DNA of 23,449 nt from a virus: positions 1 to 23,449 of IMG/VR virus record IMGVR_UViG_3300025120_006270; one strand, given 5' to 3'. Both the position numbers and the translations under genes were made by a program. Under the pieces are notes generated by a model. It searched no databases and was not told where the DNA came from. It was given only the letters and a program-made list of their open reading frames with translations. How positions within the stretch are numbered: the stretch's first letter is position 1; the number at the start of each line of letters is the position of its first letter. Positions 1 to 6,327 of this stretch are shown here, in pieces.

Positions 1-311
1 ATGATGACTTTGTGTTTTGCAGTTGAAGAAAGCGAGACGGTCGAAGCGAAATTCTTCGCAGTATTTCTGACGGTATCAAGGAATCGCCCCTCATCGGATC
101 CGTTGATGACATAAAAATCTACTCCTAGTTCGTTACAAAGTGCTTTGGCAACCGTAGTTTTACCACACCCTGCAGGTCCAGTTAGTAGCATATTTGGTAT
201 CTCACCTTTATCTAGGAAGTCTTGAAAAGTCTTCTTAATATTTGGTGGTAAGATACATTCTTCAATAGTTTTGGGTCGATACTTTTCAACCCAGAGAAAT
301 TCATCACGCAT
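1..311 (-). CDS. 44: gp44 sliding clamp loader ATPase, N-terminal part (runs off the window)
   Basis: This is the large AAA+ subunit of the phage clamp loader, which with gp62 opens the gp45 ring and places it on primer-template DNA using ATP. I translated the edge of the window by hand. The ATG at 309-311 opens a protein that begins MRDEFLWVEKYRP, the usual opening of clamp-loader subunits (replication factor C type). A Walker A motif, GPAGCGKT, lies near residues 42-49. The Walker B and sensor regions lie outside the window, so the gene is cut at its C-terminus. It overlaps the end of the AbrB-like gene by 8 bases and comes soon after the gp45 clamp gene in the same transcript. The identification as gp44 follows from the motif and the gene order; I am fairly sure of it. 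Confidence 0.9.
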   Translation of the reverse strand, partial: MRDEFLWVEKYRPKTIEECILPPNIKKTFQDFLDKGEIPNMLLTGPAGCGKTTVAKALCNELGVDFYVINGSDEGRFLDTVRNTAKNFASTVSLSSTAKHKVI

Positions 312-453
312 GTTCTTTTTTCACCAAAATAAACGAACCATCATCATTGGGAATCCATTCTAGCATATCCCCTTCCTTCCAACCAGTTTCTTTCATAAGT
401 TCATCGGGGAAAGTTAGGATCCCATTTTCATCAACTGTTAAAGTAGTTTTCAT
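304..453 (-). CDS. 49-aa AbrB/SpoVT-like mini-protein
   Basis: This short reading frame encodes 49 residues, from an ATG at 451-453 that overlaps the speD stop as ATGA, to a TGA at 304-306 inside the start of gp44. The protein reads MKTTLTVDENGILTFPDELM and continues with a KETGWKEGDMLEW segment and a final FILVKKE strand. The pattern of a strand, G-I-x-x-x-P, a short helix, a 'GW.EGD' turn and two more strands is that of the swapped-hairpin AbrB/MazE/SpoVT DNA-binding fold. Family members bind DNA as dimers and act as transition-state regulators or antitoxins. No toxin-like partner is adjacent. A role in DNA binding is inferred from the fold pattern alone. The tight overlap on both sides shows that it is translated with speD and gp44. 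Confidence 0.75.
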   Translation of the reverse strand: MKTTLTVDENGILTFPDELMKETGWKEGDMLEWIPNDDGSFILVKKEHA

Positions 454-785
454 TTCAAAGGACGAACAAATTCATTAGACACAATATCAGTTGCCTTCAA
501 TTGTTCTTTCATATATTCTACACCGTTTTCAGGTATAGCGGTATCGCCACAAGTAAAGACATCACAAATTGCCATACCATTTTCAGGCCAAGTATGGATA
601 CTAAGATGACTCTCGGCAAGCATAGCAATTCCAGTCACACCTTGAGGATCGAACTTATGTACTGTTAGGTTAAGTAATATTGATTTACACTCTTTCGATG
701 CTCTAAACAAAACCATCCGTATAAACTCTTTATCATTAAGCAAATCAAAAGGACAACCTTTCAAGGTAAAAAGAATATGTTTCAT
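450..785 (-). CDS. speD: S-adenosylmethionine decarboxylase proenzyme (SpeD)
   Basis: The product should decarboxylate S-adenosylmethionine to give the aminopropyl donor for spermidine and spermine synthesis. It is a short 111-aa prokaryotic-type enzyme. The self-cleavage site is visible as AES within ESHLSIHTWPE: cleavage between E58 and S59 would turn S59 into the pyruvoyl cofactor. H64 and C79 lie 5 and 20 residues after that serine, the same spacing as Ser63, His68 and Cys83 of the Thermotoga enzyme, so the active site looks intact. I chose the ATG at 783-785, which overlaps the preceding stop as TAATG; a TTG three codons upstream (794) is possible but less likely. speD is a known auxiliary metabolic gene of T4-like cyanophages. 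No other polyamine gene is in the window. Confidence 0.93.
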   Translation of the reverse strand: MKHILFTLKGCPFDLLNDKEFIRMVLFRASKECKSILLNLTVHKFDPQGVTGIAMLAESHLSIHTWPENGMAICDVFTCGDTAIPENGVEYMKEQLKATDIVSNEFVRPLK

Positions 786-1312
786 TATACCCAATCAGGT
801 TTACGGTCGGGGATACGAAGATAATTATCTTTTACCCATGGTTTAGATGAAATATACATCTTGTAAGCAGTAAAGATATCAATACTTGTATCATACTTGA
901 ACTCATCAGGTCCAGCAAATACAAATGGTGTTGGACTTTTCCCACTACGACCTTGAGGGTCTGCGGTAGGAAGTATCTCCTTTGCTGCTAGAAGGGTCTT
1001 CTGACAGGTATGAACCTTACCATAACGAGCAGTGTACTCCTCACACATAGCAAGACCATGAGCAAGTAACCATTGCCAGTTGGTCACAAACTCATTTGCC
1101 CAAATAGTGCAGGGATGATTACGAAAAGCACCCTTCTCAGTAGCATAGGGAGTACCGTTTGCTCTAGGAAGAGTGCCGAAGTTATGTCCCCATTTATCAG
1201 AGCATACAATAGCAAGCATCTGACAGGTCTCTAAAGGCATCTTGACAATGTGCTTATCAGGAAGAACCATAGCAGACTTGTATGGATTGGGATCAGTCAC
1301 AAAGATATTCAT
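785..1312 (-). CDS. Conserved phage protein of unknown function, 175 aa
   Basis: I do not recognise a function. The protein opens MNIFVTDPNPYKSAMVLPDK and then H-I-V-K-M-P-L-E-T-C-Q-M-L, an arrangement (NIF.TD.NP..SA..L.DKH..KM..E..Q.L) that I know from many phage proteins called hypothetical. It is rich in conserved-looking Trp, His and Asn positions, with a segment AFRNHPCTIWAN near residues 62-73, which suggests an enzyme rather than a structural protein; no nucleotide-binding loop or membrane segment is visible. The start ATG at 1310-1312 overlaps the gp45 stop as ATGA, and the stop overlaps the speD start, so it is expressed with the clamp and speD. A role in DNA metabolism is plausible from the neighbours only. 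Confidence 0.85.
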   Translation of the reverse strand: MNIFVTDPNPYKSAMVLPDKHIVKMPLETCQMLAIVCSDKWGHNFGTLPRANGTPYATEKGAFRNHPCTIWANEFVTNWQWLLAHGLAMCEEYTARYGKVHTCQKTLLAAKEILPTADPQGRSGKSPTPFVFAGPDEFKYDTSIDIFTAYKMYISSKPWVKDNYLRIPDRKPDWV

Positions 1313-1992
1313 TCAAAAGTAGAATCAGGCTCTAGAGCAATATAATAAGTTAAATCATGATTCTTGGAGGAAAATCGTGACAAAAGTTTTTGAGACACAA
1401 CTACTTCATAAGTTCCAGGAAGGATTTTAATATTCTCAACTTTAAAGTTGAATGAGAACTCCATATTAGTCTCACCAACTACAACAGAAAAATCATTGGA
1501 AGTATTATTCTTCTTGTCACGAACAACCAGTTTAACTACACCCGCTTCACCGACAGCAGAAATATCAGGGAGTTGATAAACCGCAGCTGCTTTAAGTAGT
1601 TTGTCCAGTTGCTCCGTACTTAATTCAAAACAAACATCTTCACTAGGAAGAGAAATGTCTTTTTCTGGAGGAGTGACAATTACATTTGGATCTGCGAAGA
1701 AATACTTAGAGCGCATTTTACCTTCGCGAATAACAACATAACCATCATTAGCAAAGTCAAGTTCAGGACTTTGATGTAGACTCATGCCGTTAAGAAACTG
1801 GTTGAGATCATAGATCCCAAAGTCTTTCATAAACTCTTCAGTAACAGTTGCCTCTGCAAGAATGTTCTTCATCACACTAATAGTGCGAAGTTTGCTACCC
1901 TCTTTAAATAAAATTGATTGATTGATTGAAGAAAAGTTCTTCAGAACTGAAATAGTTTTGTCAGATAGTTTCATAGGATTACGAATTTTCAT
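1309..1992 (-). CDS. 45: gp45 sliding clamp (DNA polymerase processivity factor)
   Basis: This is the ring-shaped clamp that tethers the phage DNA polymerase to DNA; in T4 it also activates late transcription by contacting gp55 and gp33 at the promoter. At 227 aa it matches the T4 clamp (228 aa). The stretch MKLSDKTISVLKNFSSINQS from residue 7 lines up with the N-terminus of T4 gp45, IYDLNQFL near residues 60-67 matches T4 IYDLNGFL, and the C-terminus YYIALEPDSTFE matches the T4 ending. Two starts compete: the ATG at 1990-1992, coupled to the preceding stop as TAATG, and the ATG at 1974, which is where the T4 protein begins. I give the longer form. The gene is co-transcribed with gp44 downstream and probably read from the promoter ahead of cobS. 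Confidence 0.95.
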   Translation of the reverse strand: MKIRNPMKLSDKTISVLKNFSSINQSILFKEGSKLRTISVMKNILAEATVTEEFMKDFGIYDLNQFLNGMSLHQSPELDFANDGYVVIREGKMRSKYFFADPNVIVTPPEKDISLPSEDVCFELSTEQLDKLLKAAAVYQLPDISAVGEAGVVKLVVRDKKNNTSNDFSVVVGETNMEFSFNFKVENIKILPGTYEVVVSQKLLSRFSSKNHDLTYYIALEPDSTFE

Positions 1993-2516
1993 TACTGAGG
2001 GTAAGTTTCACGTTGTGCATTCTTGTCGTTAAAATGCATTAGAAGGACAGCATAATGAAGAATCTTCATAATGTCACGACGGGCAGTGCCCTTCTTATCA
2101 TATCGTGACGCATACTTGAGGATATTGCTGCGACAGAATGCCTCACCATCACCACAAGCTTCGATAAGATCAAGAGTTTGAATTTTATCGGAACCAGCAG
2201 AATAATGCTGATCATATGTTCTACCGATGTACTCTTGTAATTCTTTGATAATTTCATCTTCACTGTACTTCCTTCTACCATTGGGAGTTGAAAGATTTGT
2301 ACTAGAGTCAGGAACCTCTGTAGTATAGGCAATCGATGGATCTACAAAATTGATGTGATCTTCACCGATACCACCTGAAAGATGAGAACTATTAAAAACA
2401 ATAGTATCTGAAGATTCAGTACTGGGATTACCCACAACACTGAATCCATCATCTTCCCAATAATTTTGATTGGACATATTTAATTCGTCAAATAGAAAGG
2501 ACCATGCGTTAGTCAT
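1992..2516 (-). CDS. DUF3310-domain protein, 174 aa
   Basis: The C-terminal half carries a DUF3310 domain: from about residue 95 it reads YIGRTYDQHYSAG, then IQTLDLIEACGDGEAFCRSN, and KYASRYDKKGTARRDIMKIL. This domain, with its pattern of 'H Y . . G . . I Q . . D . I E A' and a nearby 'K Y . . R . . K K G', is spread among phages and has no proven biochemical role. The N-terminal 80 residues are low in complexity, rich in Ser, Thr and Asp, and likely disordered. The gene lies 6 bases after cobS and shares one base with gp45, so it is part of the same operon. An internal ATG at residue 14 (MSNQNYWEDDG) could be an alternative start. Function unknown; I see no sign of a frameshift. Confidence 0.85.
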   Translation of the reverse strand: MTNAWSFLFDELNMSNQNYWEDDGFSVVGNPSTESSDTIVFNSSHLSGGIGEDHINFVDPSIAYTTEVPDSSTNLSTPNGRRKYSEDEIIKELQEYIGRTYDQHYSAGSDKIQTLDLIEACGDGEAFCRSNILKYASRYDKKGTARRDIMKILHYAVLLMHFNDKNAQRETYPQ

Positions 2517-2522
2517 ATTATA

Positions 2523-3614
2523 TCAGGATTGAACCTCCGCGTCAATTGGCATTTGGAAATCCGCATCAACTTTGTCATACAGTTCCAAGAATGCCTGCTT
2601 GGTTTCATCATCAAAACGATTGACACAAACCTGAATTGCTTTTGCCTTATCATTGAAGATACTGTAGGCACGAATGATATGGACTAAGCGGCGGGTGCTA
2701 ATGACCTCTTCAATACCACCATCATAGAACGTCTTACGGATAATGTCAGCCCAGTCAGCAAGGCGCTTACAGAAGTCAGGAGCAACCACTTTTAGATCGC
2801 GAGCAACATTTTCAAGAATCTTGATTTCTTGTGTAGGATTAGGATACTCTTGCTCAAAGGTTACAGGGAATCTCTCAAGGAACGCCTCGTTAAGCACGTT
2901 AGTTCCAATAAATCGCCCGTCCTCGGATCCTTTACCTTTAGTGTTTGCCGTAGCAAATACTTGGAATCCATCGGCAGGGATGATGAACTTTCCGATTTTC
3001 TTAAGAAAAACTCCTTTACCCTCAAGAATAGATTGAAGACAGAGGATTTTGTTTGAGGCAAGGTCGATTTCGTCAAGAAGCAACACGGCACCACGCTGCA
3101 GTGCTTCAATGACTGGTCCATTGTGCCAAACGGTTTCACCATTAATAAGACGGAAACCGCCAATGAGATCATCCTCATCAGTCTCTACTGTGATGTTGAC
3201 TCGGATGAGTTCCCGACCCAATTGAGCACATGCTTGTTCAACCGAGAAAGTTTTTCCATTACCAGAGAGTCCTGTAATAAATGTTGGATAAAATAAATCG
3301 GACTTAATAATTTTTTTAATATCAACGAAGTTACCAAAGCTGACGAAGGTATCATCTTTACGAGGGATAAGGTTTTGTTCAATCGCTGGAATTGCAGCAG
3401 GAGCACTATATGTTACTTCTAGTTCTTCCACTGTTTCTTTTGTTACTTCAAGATTCCACTTACCGCGACTAATTTTGTAGTCAGCAAGTTTGTTAGTGAC
3501 AGTTTGATAGTTCGCACCATTCATAGCACACCAGGCACGAATATCAGCAGCAGCAACAGACTCACCATACAATCCCTGAAGAGAAGTGCGAATGAATTCG
3601 GGTGAGAGAGACAT
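2523..3614 (-). CDS. cobS: CobS-like MoxR-family AAA+ ATPase
   Basis: This 363-aa protein is the cyanophage version of CobS, the ATPase subunit named after aerobic cobalt chelatase of the cobalamin pathway. It has a helical N-terminal region of about 75 residues, then an AAA_5/MoxR core: Walker A GLSGNGKT at residues 115-122, Walker B AVLLLDEID at 176-184, sensor 1 ATANT with N224, and the arginine finger in EAFLERFP with R248. All key ATPase residues are present. CobS works with CobT, a VWA protein; a CobT-like gene lies just upstream in this genome, but the CobN subunit that holds the metal site is absent from the window. The pair could therefore act as a chaperone or remodelling machine rather than as a chelatase. 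The ATG at 3612-3614 follows a terminator and a -10-like box. Confidence 0.9.
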   Translation of the reverse strand: MSLSPEFIRTSLQGLYGESVAAADIRAWCAMNGANYQTVTNKLADYKISRGKWNLEVTKETVEELEVTYSAPAAIPAIEQNLIPRKDDTFVSFGNFVDIKKIIKSDLFYPTFITGLSGNGKTFSVEQACAQLGRELIRVNITVETDEDDLIGGFRLINGETVWHNGPVIEALQRGAVLLLDEIDLASNKILCLQSILEGKGVFLKKIGKFIIPADGFQVFATANTKGKGSEDGRFIGTNVLNEAFLERFPVTFEQEYPNPTQEIKILENVARDLKVVAPDFCKRLADWADIIRKTFYDGGIEEVISTRRLVHIIRAYSIFNDKAKAIQVCVNRFDDETKQAFLELYDKVDADFQMPIDAEVQS

Positions 3615-3636
3615 GTTGTTTGTTTGTACTGAAGTT

Positions 3637-3642
3637 ATTATA
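3637..3642 (-). promoter_or_regulatory. Possible -10 box for the cobS-gp44 operon
   Basis: Read on the minus strand the sequence is TATAAT, a perfect host-type -10, in the short gap between a strong terminator and cobS; the start codon lies 22 bases downstream. A good -35 is not visible at 16-18 bases upstream, where the terminator hairpin sits. The position suggests the start of a new transcript, but the promoter is inferred from the -10 alone. Confidence 0.4.
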
Positions 3643-3645
3643 TAC

Positions 3646-3669
3646 GAAAAAGGAGGTTATGAAACCCCC
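3646..3669 (-). terminator. Rho-independent terminator after the CobT-like/52-aa unit
   Basis: On the minus strand GGGGGTT pairs with AACCTCC (7 bp including one G-U pair) around a TCAT loop, followed at once by TTTTT. It begins a few bases after the stop codon of the 52-aa gene and before cobS, so it separates two transcription units. Confidence 0.85.
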
Positions 3670-3675
3670 TAGTGG

Positions 3676-3834
3676 TCAGTCTCCAGATCGTCCATATTTG
3701 AACTTCATCGCTTGGAGAAACCACGCATCGGTTAGACGCTTTGGTCCATCCATAATGATTCGTGCTTGTTTATCGTTTACAGAAGGATCTTGTAATGCTC
3801 TAACCTTCCACTCTGGTAACTGATTATTACTCAT
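3676..3834 (-). CDS. 52-aa basic small protein downstream of the CobT-like gene
   Basis: This reading frame starts at the ATG at 3832-3834, which overlaps the TGA of the 706-aa CobT-like gene as ATGA, and ends at the TGA at 3676-3678 just before a terminator. It reads MSNNQLPEWKVRALQDPSVN, then DKQARIIMDGPKRLTDAWFL, then QAMKFKYGRSGD. It is probably all helical, mildly basic, and ends with aromatic residues. The exact coupling and the placement between the CobT-like gene and cobS suggest a role linked to that pair, for example as an adaptor, but that is inference. I recognise no domain. The overlap and the terminator directly after the stop argue that it is a true gene. Confidence 0.75.
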   Translation of the reverse strand: MSNNQLPEWKVRALQDPSVNDKQARIIMDGPKRLTDAWFLQAMKFKYGRSGD

Positions 3835-5951
3835 GCCACCAAAGAAATAAACTCGCCTAATACTTTCTTATTTAGTTTTTTGACTTTTAATGATTTAACA
3901 AAAGCACTCTTAATCTTTGCTTTGCTGGCACCTTCATCAACTTCAAACTCTGAATCTTGAGACAGAGAATTTGAAGATAAACCAAAGTATGCATCATACC
4001 CAGAGTTTTTAATACAAAAACTCTTTTCTTTCCTCCACTCTTTTTGAATACGTTCAAATTCAGCTTCACCAGGATTATTATGAATACGCATAAAGTTTCC
4101 AACATCACGAGAAGCAAGAACACGCATACCAATAAAGTTCACATCAGAGAACTTATCCTTAAGATTACGCAGCATCACATTAGTAAACTCATAATATGAA
4201 TATCCCATCTTATATGTCGTTCCAAGTTTACGATCACGTAAAATAGTATTGCCTAGATCAATACGCTTATGCCCAAGAAAAGGATCAGGATCATTCTCCC
4301 AATAACGTTTGATTTCTTTATATTGTGCGAGAGCATTTGCCTCACCATCAGTCAAGACAATACACTGAATTTTTTGCAGTTTATTATCACGCTGAAATTT
4401 TGGAAGAATTTGATGAAGACAAATAAGAGATTCATTTAAAGGAGTTCCTGAAAGACTAAGACGATCAGGCCAAGCATAAGAAGTTGAATATGAACGTCCA
4501 AAAGAATAAGCGAGTCGCCAAATACTAACCATTTGCCTTTCCATTTCTTTGCCAGATACTTTACTGGAAAGAATATTCATAAGATTAAAGTCATTTTCAA
4601 CAACAAATAAACCTTCTTTCTTTTCAAAATGAGGAATAAGATTCGCTGCAATATCTTCTCCATTTTTGCCAATATGCTTACGATTCCACTCATTAGTGAA
4701 TGCATAGACTTCAAAAGGAATGTTGACCTTTTTACAGAACCAAACAAGATTAAACAATTGCTTACAGGTATCAGTCATGACATTAGACATGGATCCAGAC
4801 CAGTCAAGAACAAATACTAGACCATGGTTCTTGCCATCAGGAAGAACAGTAACTTTCTTGAACAGATCTTCATTGTATTTGTAAGTATGAAGATTAGACG
4901 TATCAAGGATACCAGTGCGAGCAGTTGATGCGCGGGCATATGAGTCTGCTGCCTTGCGACATTCAAACTCTTTCACTAAGTAATTGACTTCTTTCTGTGC
5001 ATTACGTTTAAATTTAACAAACTCCTGATCTGGATTTTCAAAGACAGGAGTTTCAAACTGATCATAACGAGACCACCACCAATTGATGTAATCATGAACA
5101 TCAGCGTTACTGGCAATTATGGTGTCAAGATTGACCTTTGGAACTTCAAGATAAACAGTATCACTTGAGTATTGATTGATAAGATCTTTAATGTTGTCGC
5201 TGAGAGAATCAGCAGTTTCGACATTAAGGTCATCTTTTTTGTTAGACTGAAAATCTTGATCAGAGGAGATAGGTTCTTGAGACTCATCTACTTTATCATC
5301 AGATTCATCTCTGACTTTCTCTTTTGCATCCTCATCAATCATCTCTGATGTAGGTTGCTGATTATCTGTTTTATTATCAGGTTTCTTTGCGTCCTCATCA
5401 TGTTCCTTCTTACAGTACAGATACAATTCTTCAGCAACTCCCAATACATCATCAAACGTTTCTGTCTCAGAAATCTTTTGAATGATTATTTTTTCTTCAG
5501 GTGTTTTGAAGCAGCAATCTATAAAATTACCAATCTTAAAGTATAGATTTGCACGATCAGCAAGATTGAGATCAGCAACATTGCTGTCAGATATAGAGAA
5601 AAAGTCCTCTTCTTGTAATTCCTTATAGCCATGGTAAAAAGTTTTTCCTAATCCAGCATATTTACGCTTCATCATCTTTTCAATTCTAGCATCCTCCACC
5701 ACATTCACAAACTGAGGAGGAATTACTACTTTCTCTAACCAGTTTTCATCGGGTGTAAAGAGTGCATGACCAACCTCATGTCCCACCAGAAGGTCGTATA
5801 CGGTGTTGCTTGCCTTGTCCCACATGGGAAGAGTTAAGACACGGGTGTGGACGTTAAAGCAGGCAGTTTCGCATTGCTTGTGCTCCACAATCAAATCTTC
5901 GGTGGCAAGAAGTTTAGCGAGTTGGGATTTGATTTCGTGCTTAACTGTCAT
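3831..5951 (-). CDS. CobT-like protein: zincin metallopeptidase motif plus von Willebrand A (MIDAS) domain
   Basis: Counting from the ATG at 5949-5951 this is 706 aa. The N-terminal part has the zinc-metallopeptidase motif HEVGH at residues 58-62, followed about 20 residues later by NVVEDARIE (83-91), which could supply the third zinc ligand. Residues 185-260 are acidic and low in complexity, a likely linker. From about residue 375 there is a von Willebrand A domain with an intact metal-ion site: DWSGS (D383, S385, S387), T503 in SGTPLNE, and D535 in LTDGEA. This order is that of CobT and related VWA proteins that partner MoxR/CobS ATPases; cobS is the next large gene. A GTG start 13 codons upstream is possible but would overlap the promoter-like region, so I prefer the ATG. 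It is either a protease or peptidase-derived scaffold; the sequence does not decide. Confidence 0.88.
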   Translation of the reverse strand: MTVKHEIKSQLAKLLATEDLIVEHKQCETACFNVHTRVLTLPMWDKASNTVYDLLVGHEVGHALFTPDENWLEKVVIPPQFVNVVEDARIEKMMKRKYAGLGKTFYHGYKELQEEDFFSISDSNVADLNLADRANLYFKIGNFIDCCFKTPEEKIIIQKISETETFDDVLGVAEELYLYCKKEHDEDAKKPDNKTDNQQPTSEMIDEDAKEKVRDESDDKVDESQEPISSDQDFQSNKKDDLNVETADSLSDNIKDLINQYSSDTVYLEVPKVNLDTIIASNADVHDYINWWWSRYDQFETPVFENPDQEFVKFKRNAQKEVNYLVKEFECRKAADSYARASTARTGILDTSNLHTYKYNEDLFKKVTVLPDGKNHGLVFVLDWSGSMSNVMTDTCKQLFNLVWFCKKVNIPFEVYAFTNEWNRKHIGKNGEDIAANLIPHFEKKEGLFVVENDFNLMNILSSKVSGKEMERQMVSIWRLAYSFGRSYSTSYAWPDRLSLSGTPLNESLICLHQILPKFQRDNKLQKIQCIVLTDGEANALAQYKEIKRYWENDPDPFLGHKRIDLGNTILRDRKLGTTYKMGYSYYEFTNVMLRNLKDKFSDVNFIGMRVLASRDVGNFMRIHNNPGEAEFERIQKEWRKEKSFCIKNSGYDAYFGLSSNSLSQDSEFEVDEGASKAKIKSAFVKSLKVKKLNKKVLGEFISLVA

Positions 5952-5972
5952 GCGTTTTTTATCGATGTCCCT

Positions 5973-5978
5973 ATAATA
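5973..5978 (-). promoter_or_regulatory. Possible -10 box for the CobT-like gene
   Basis: The minus strand reads TGGTATTATAGG, a one-mismatch -10 (TATTAT) with an upstream TG of the extended type. It follows directly on the hairpin at 5984-6003 and lies 21 bases before the ATG at 5951. No -35 match is seen, because the hairpin occupies that place. Weak, single-element evidence. Confidence 0.35.
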
Positions 5979-5983
5979 CCAAA

Positions 5984-6003
5984 CCCCCACCTTGTGGCGG
6001 GGG
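5984..6003. terminator. GC-rich hairpin between the 60-aa gene and the CobT-like gene
   Basis: CCCCCACC and GGCGGGGG form an 8-bp stem (one G-U pair on the minus-strand transcript) with a 4-base loop, ACAA on the minus strand. It lies about 35 bases after the stop of the 60-aa gene. The tract after it on the minus strand is TTTGGTATT, weaker than a normal U-run, so termination may be partial; it might also act as an mRNA-stabilising hairpin. Confidence 0.65.
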
Positions 6004-6038
6004 TATTAGGTGACAGTTCTCCAATTGGTTGGTCTCGG

Positions 6039-6221
6039 TCAGACTAAAATTGTTCGACAAATACGTTTACATGTTGCTTGGTCGTCGCTACAATCGATTA
6101 AACATTCGTAGTAATCGTTGATTTGATCGCTCTCCTCTATTGTAGTTTCTAGAGTGTGACTAAGTTTTTTAAGACTCTTAGTCCAGTCTGCTAATTGATT
6201 AAATGATACTAGATTGTGCAT
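6039..6221 (-). CDS. 60-aa small protein with a twin CX3C motif
   Basis: The ATG at 6219-6221 is preceded by a very good ribosome-binding site (AGGAGG, about 5 bases from the start), one of the strongest in this window, which supports translation. The protein is 60 aa, mostly helical, with an acidic middle (TIEESDQINDYYE). The C-terminal third has CLIDC and CKRIC separated by six residues, a twin CX3C pattern that in other small proteins forms a disulphide-pinned or metal-binding helical hairpin. There is no signal peptide or membrane segment. It stands alone between the sulfotransferase gene and a hairpin. I do not recognise the family, and no function can be given. Confidence 0.75.
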   Translation of the reverse strand: MHNLVSFNQLADWTKSLKKLSHTLETTIEESDQINDYYECLIDCSDDQATCKRICRTILV

Positions 6222-6327
6222 GACATCCTCCTCATGAAAAAATAATATAGGGAGTTTAGTTCATTCATTTCTCCAATTCTATTACTATTTAGTGTTCGTA
6301 TGCTAACTTAATGAAGTTTTTGTTAGA

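Noticed and set aside
2743-3056. Plus-strand reading frames of 75-97 codons inside cobS
   Set aside because: They are mirror frames of a clearly coding ATPase, have no start signals, and match no family.
5952-5990. GTG start extending the CobT-like protein by 13 residues
   Set aside because: It would start in the hairpin and run through the -10-like box; the ATG at 5951 begins with a normal-looking domain.
6209-6268. A 19-codon frame (MNELNSLYYFF start) ahead of and overlapping the 60-aa gene
   Set aside because: It has a GGAG placed too near the ATG and no recognisable leader features; the gene start at 6221 has a far better ribosome-binding site.
6286-6292. CTAAATA on the minus strand after the sulfotransferase gene, as a late box for the 60-aa gene
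   Set aside because: It is 64 bases from the start codon, outside the 16-35 range of the other boxes, and is a weak match in AT-rich DNA.
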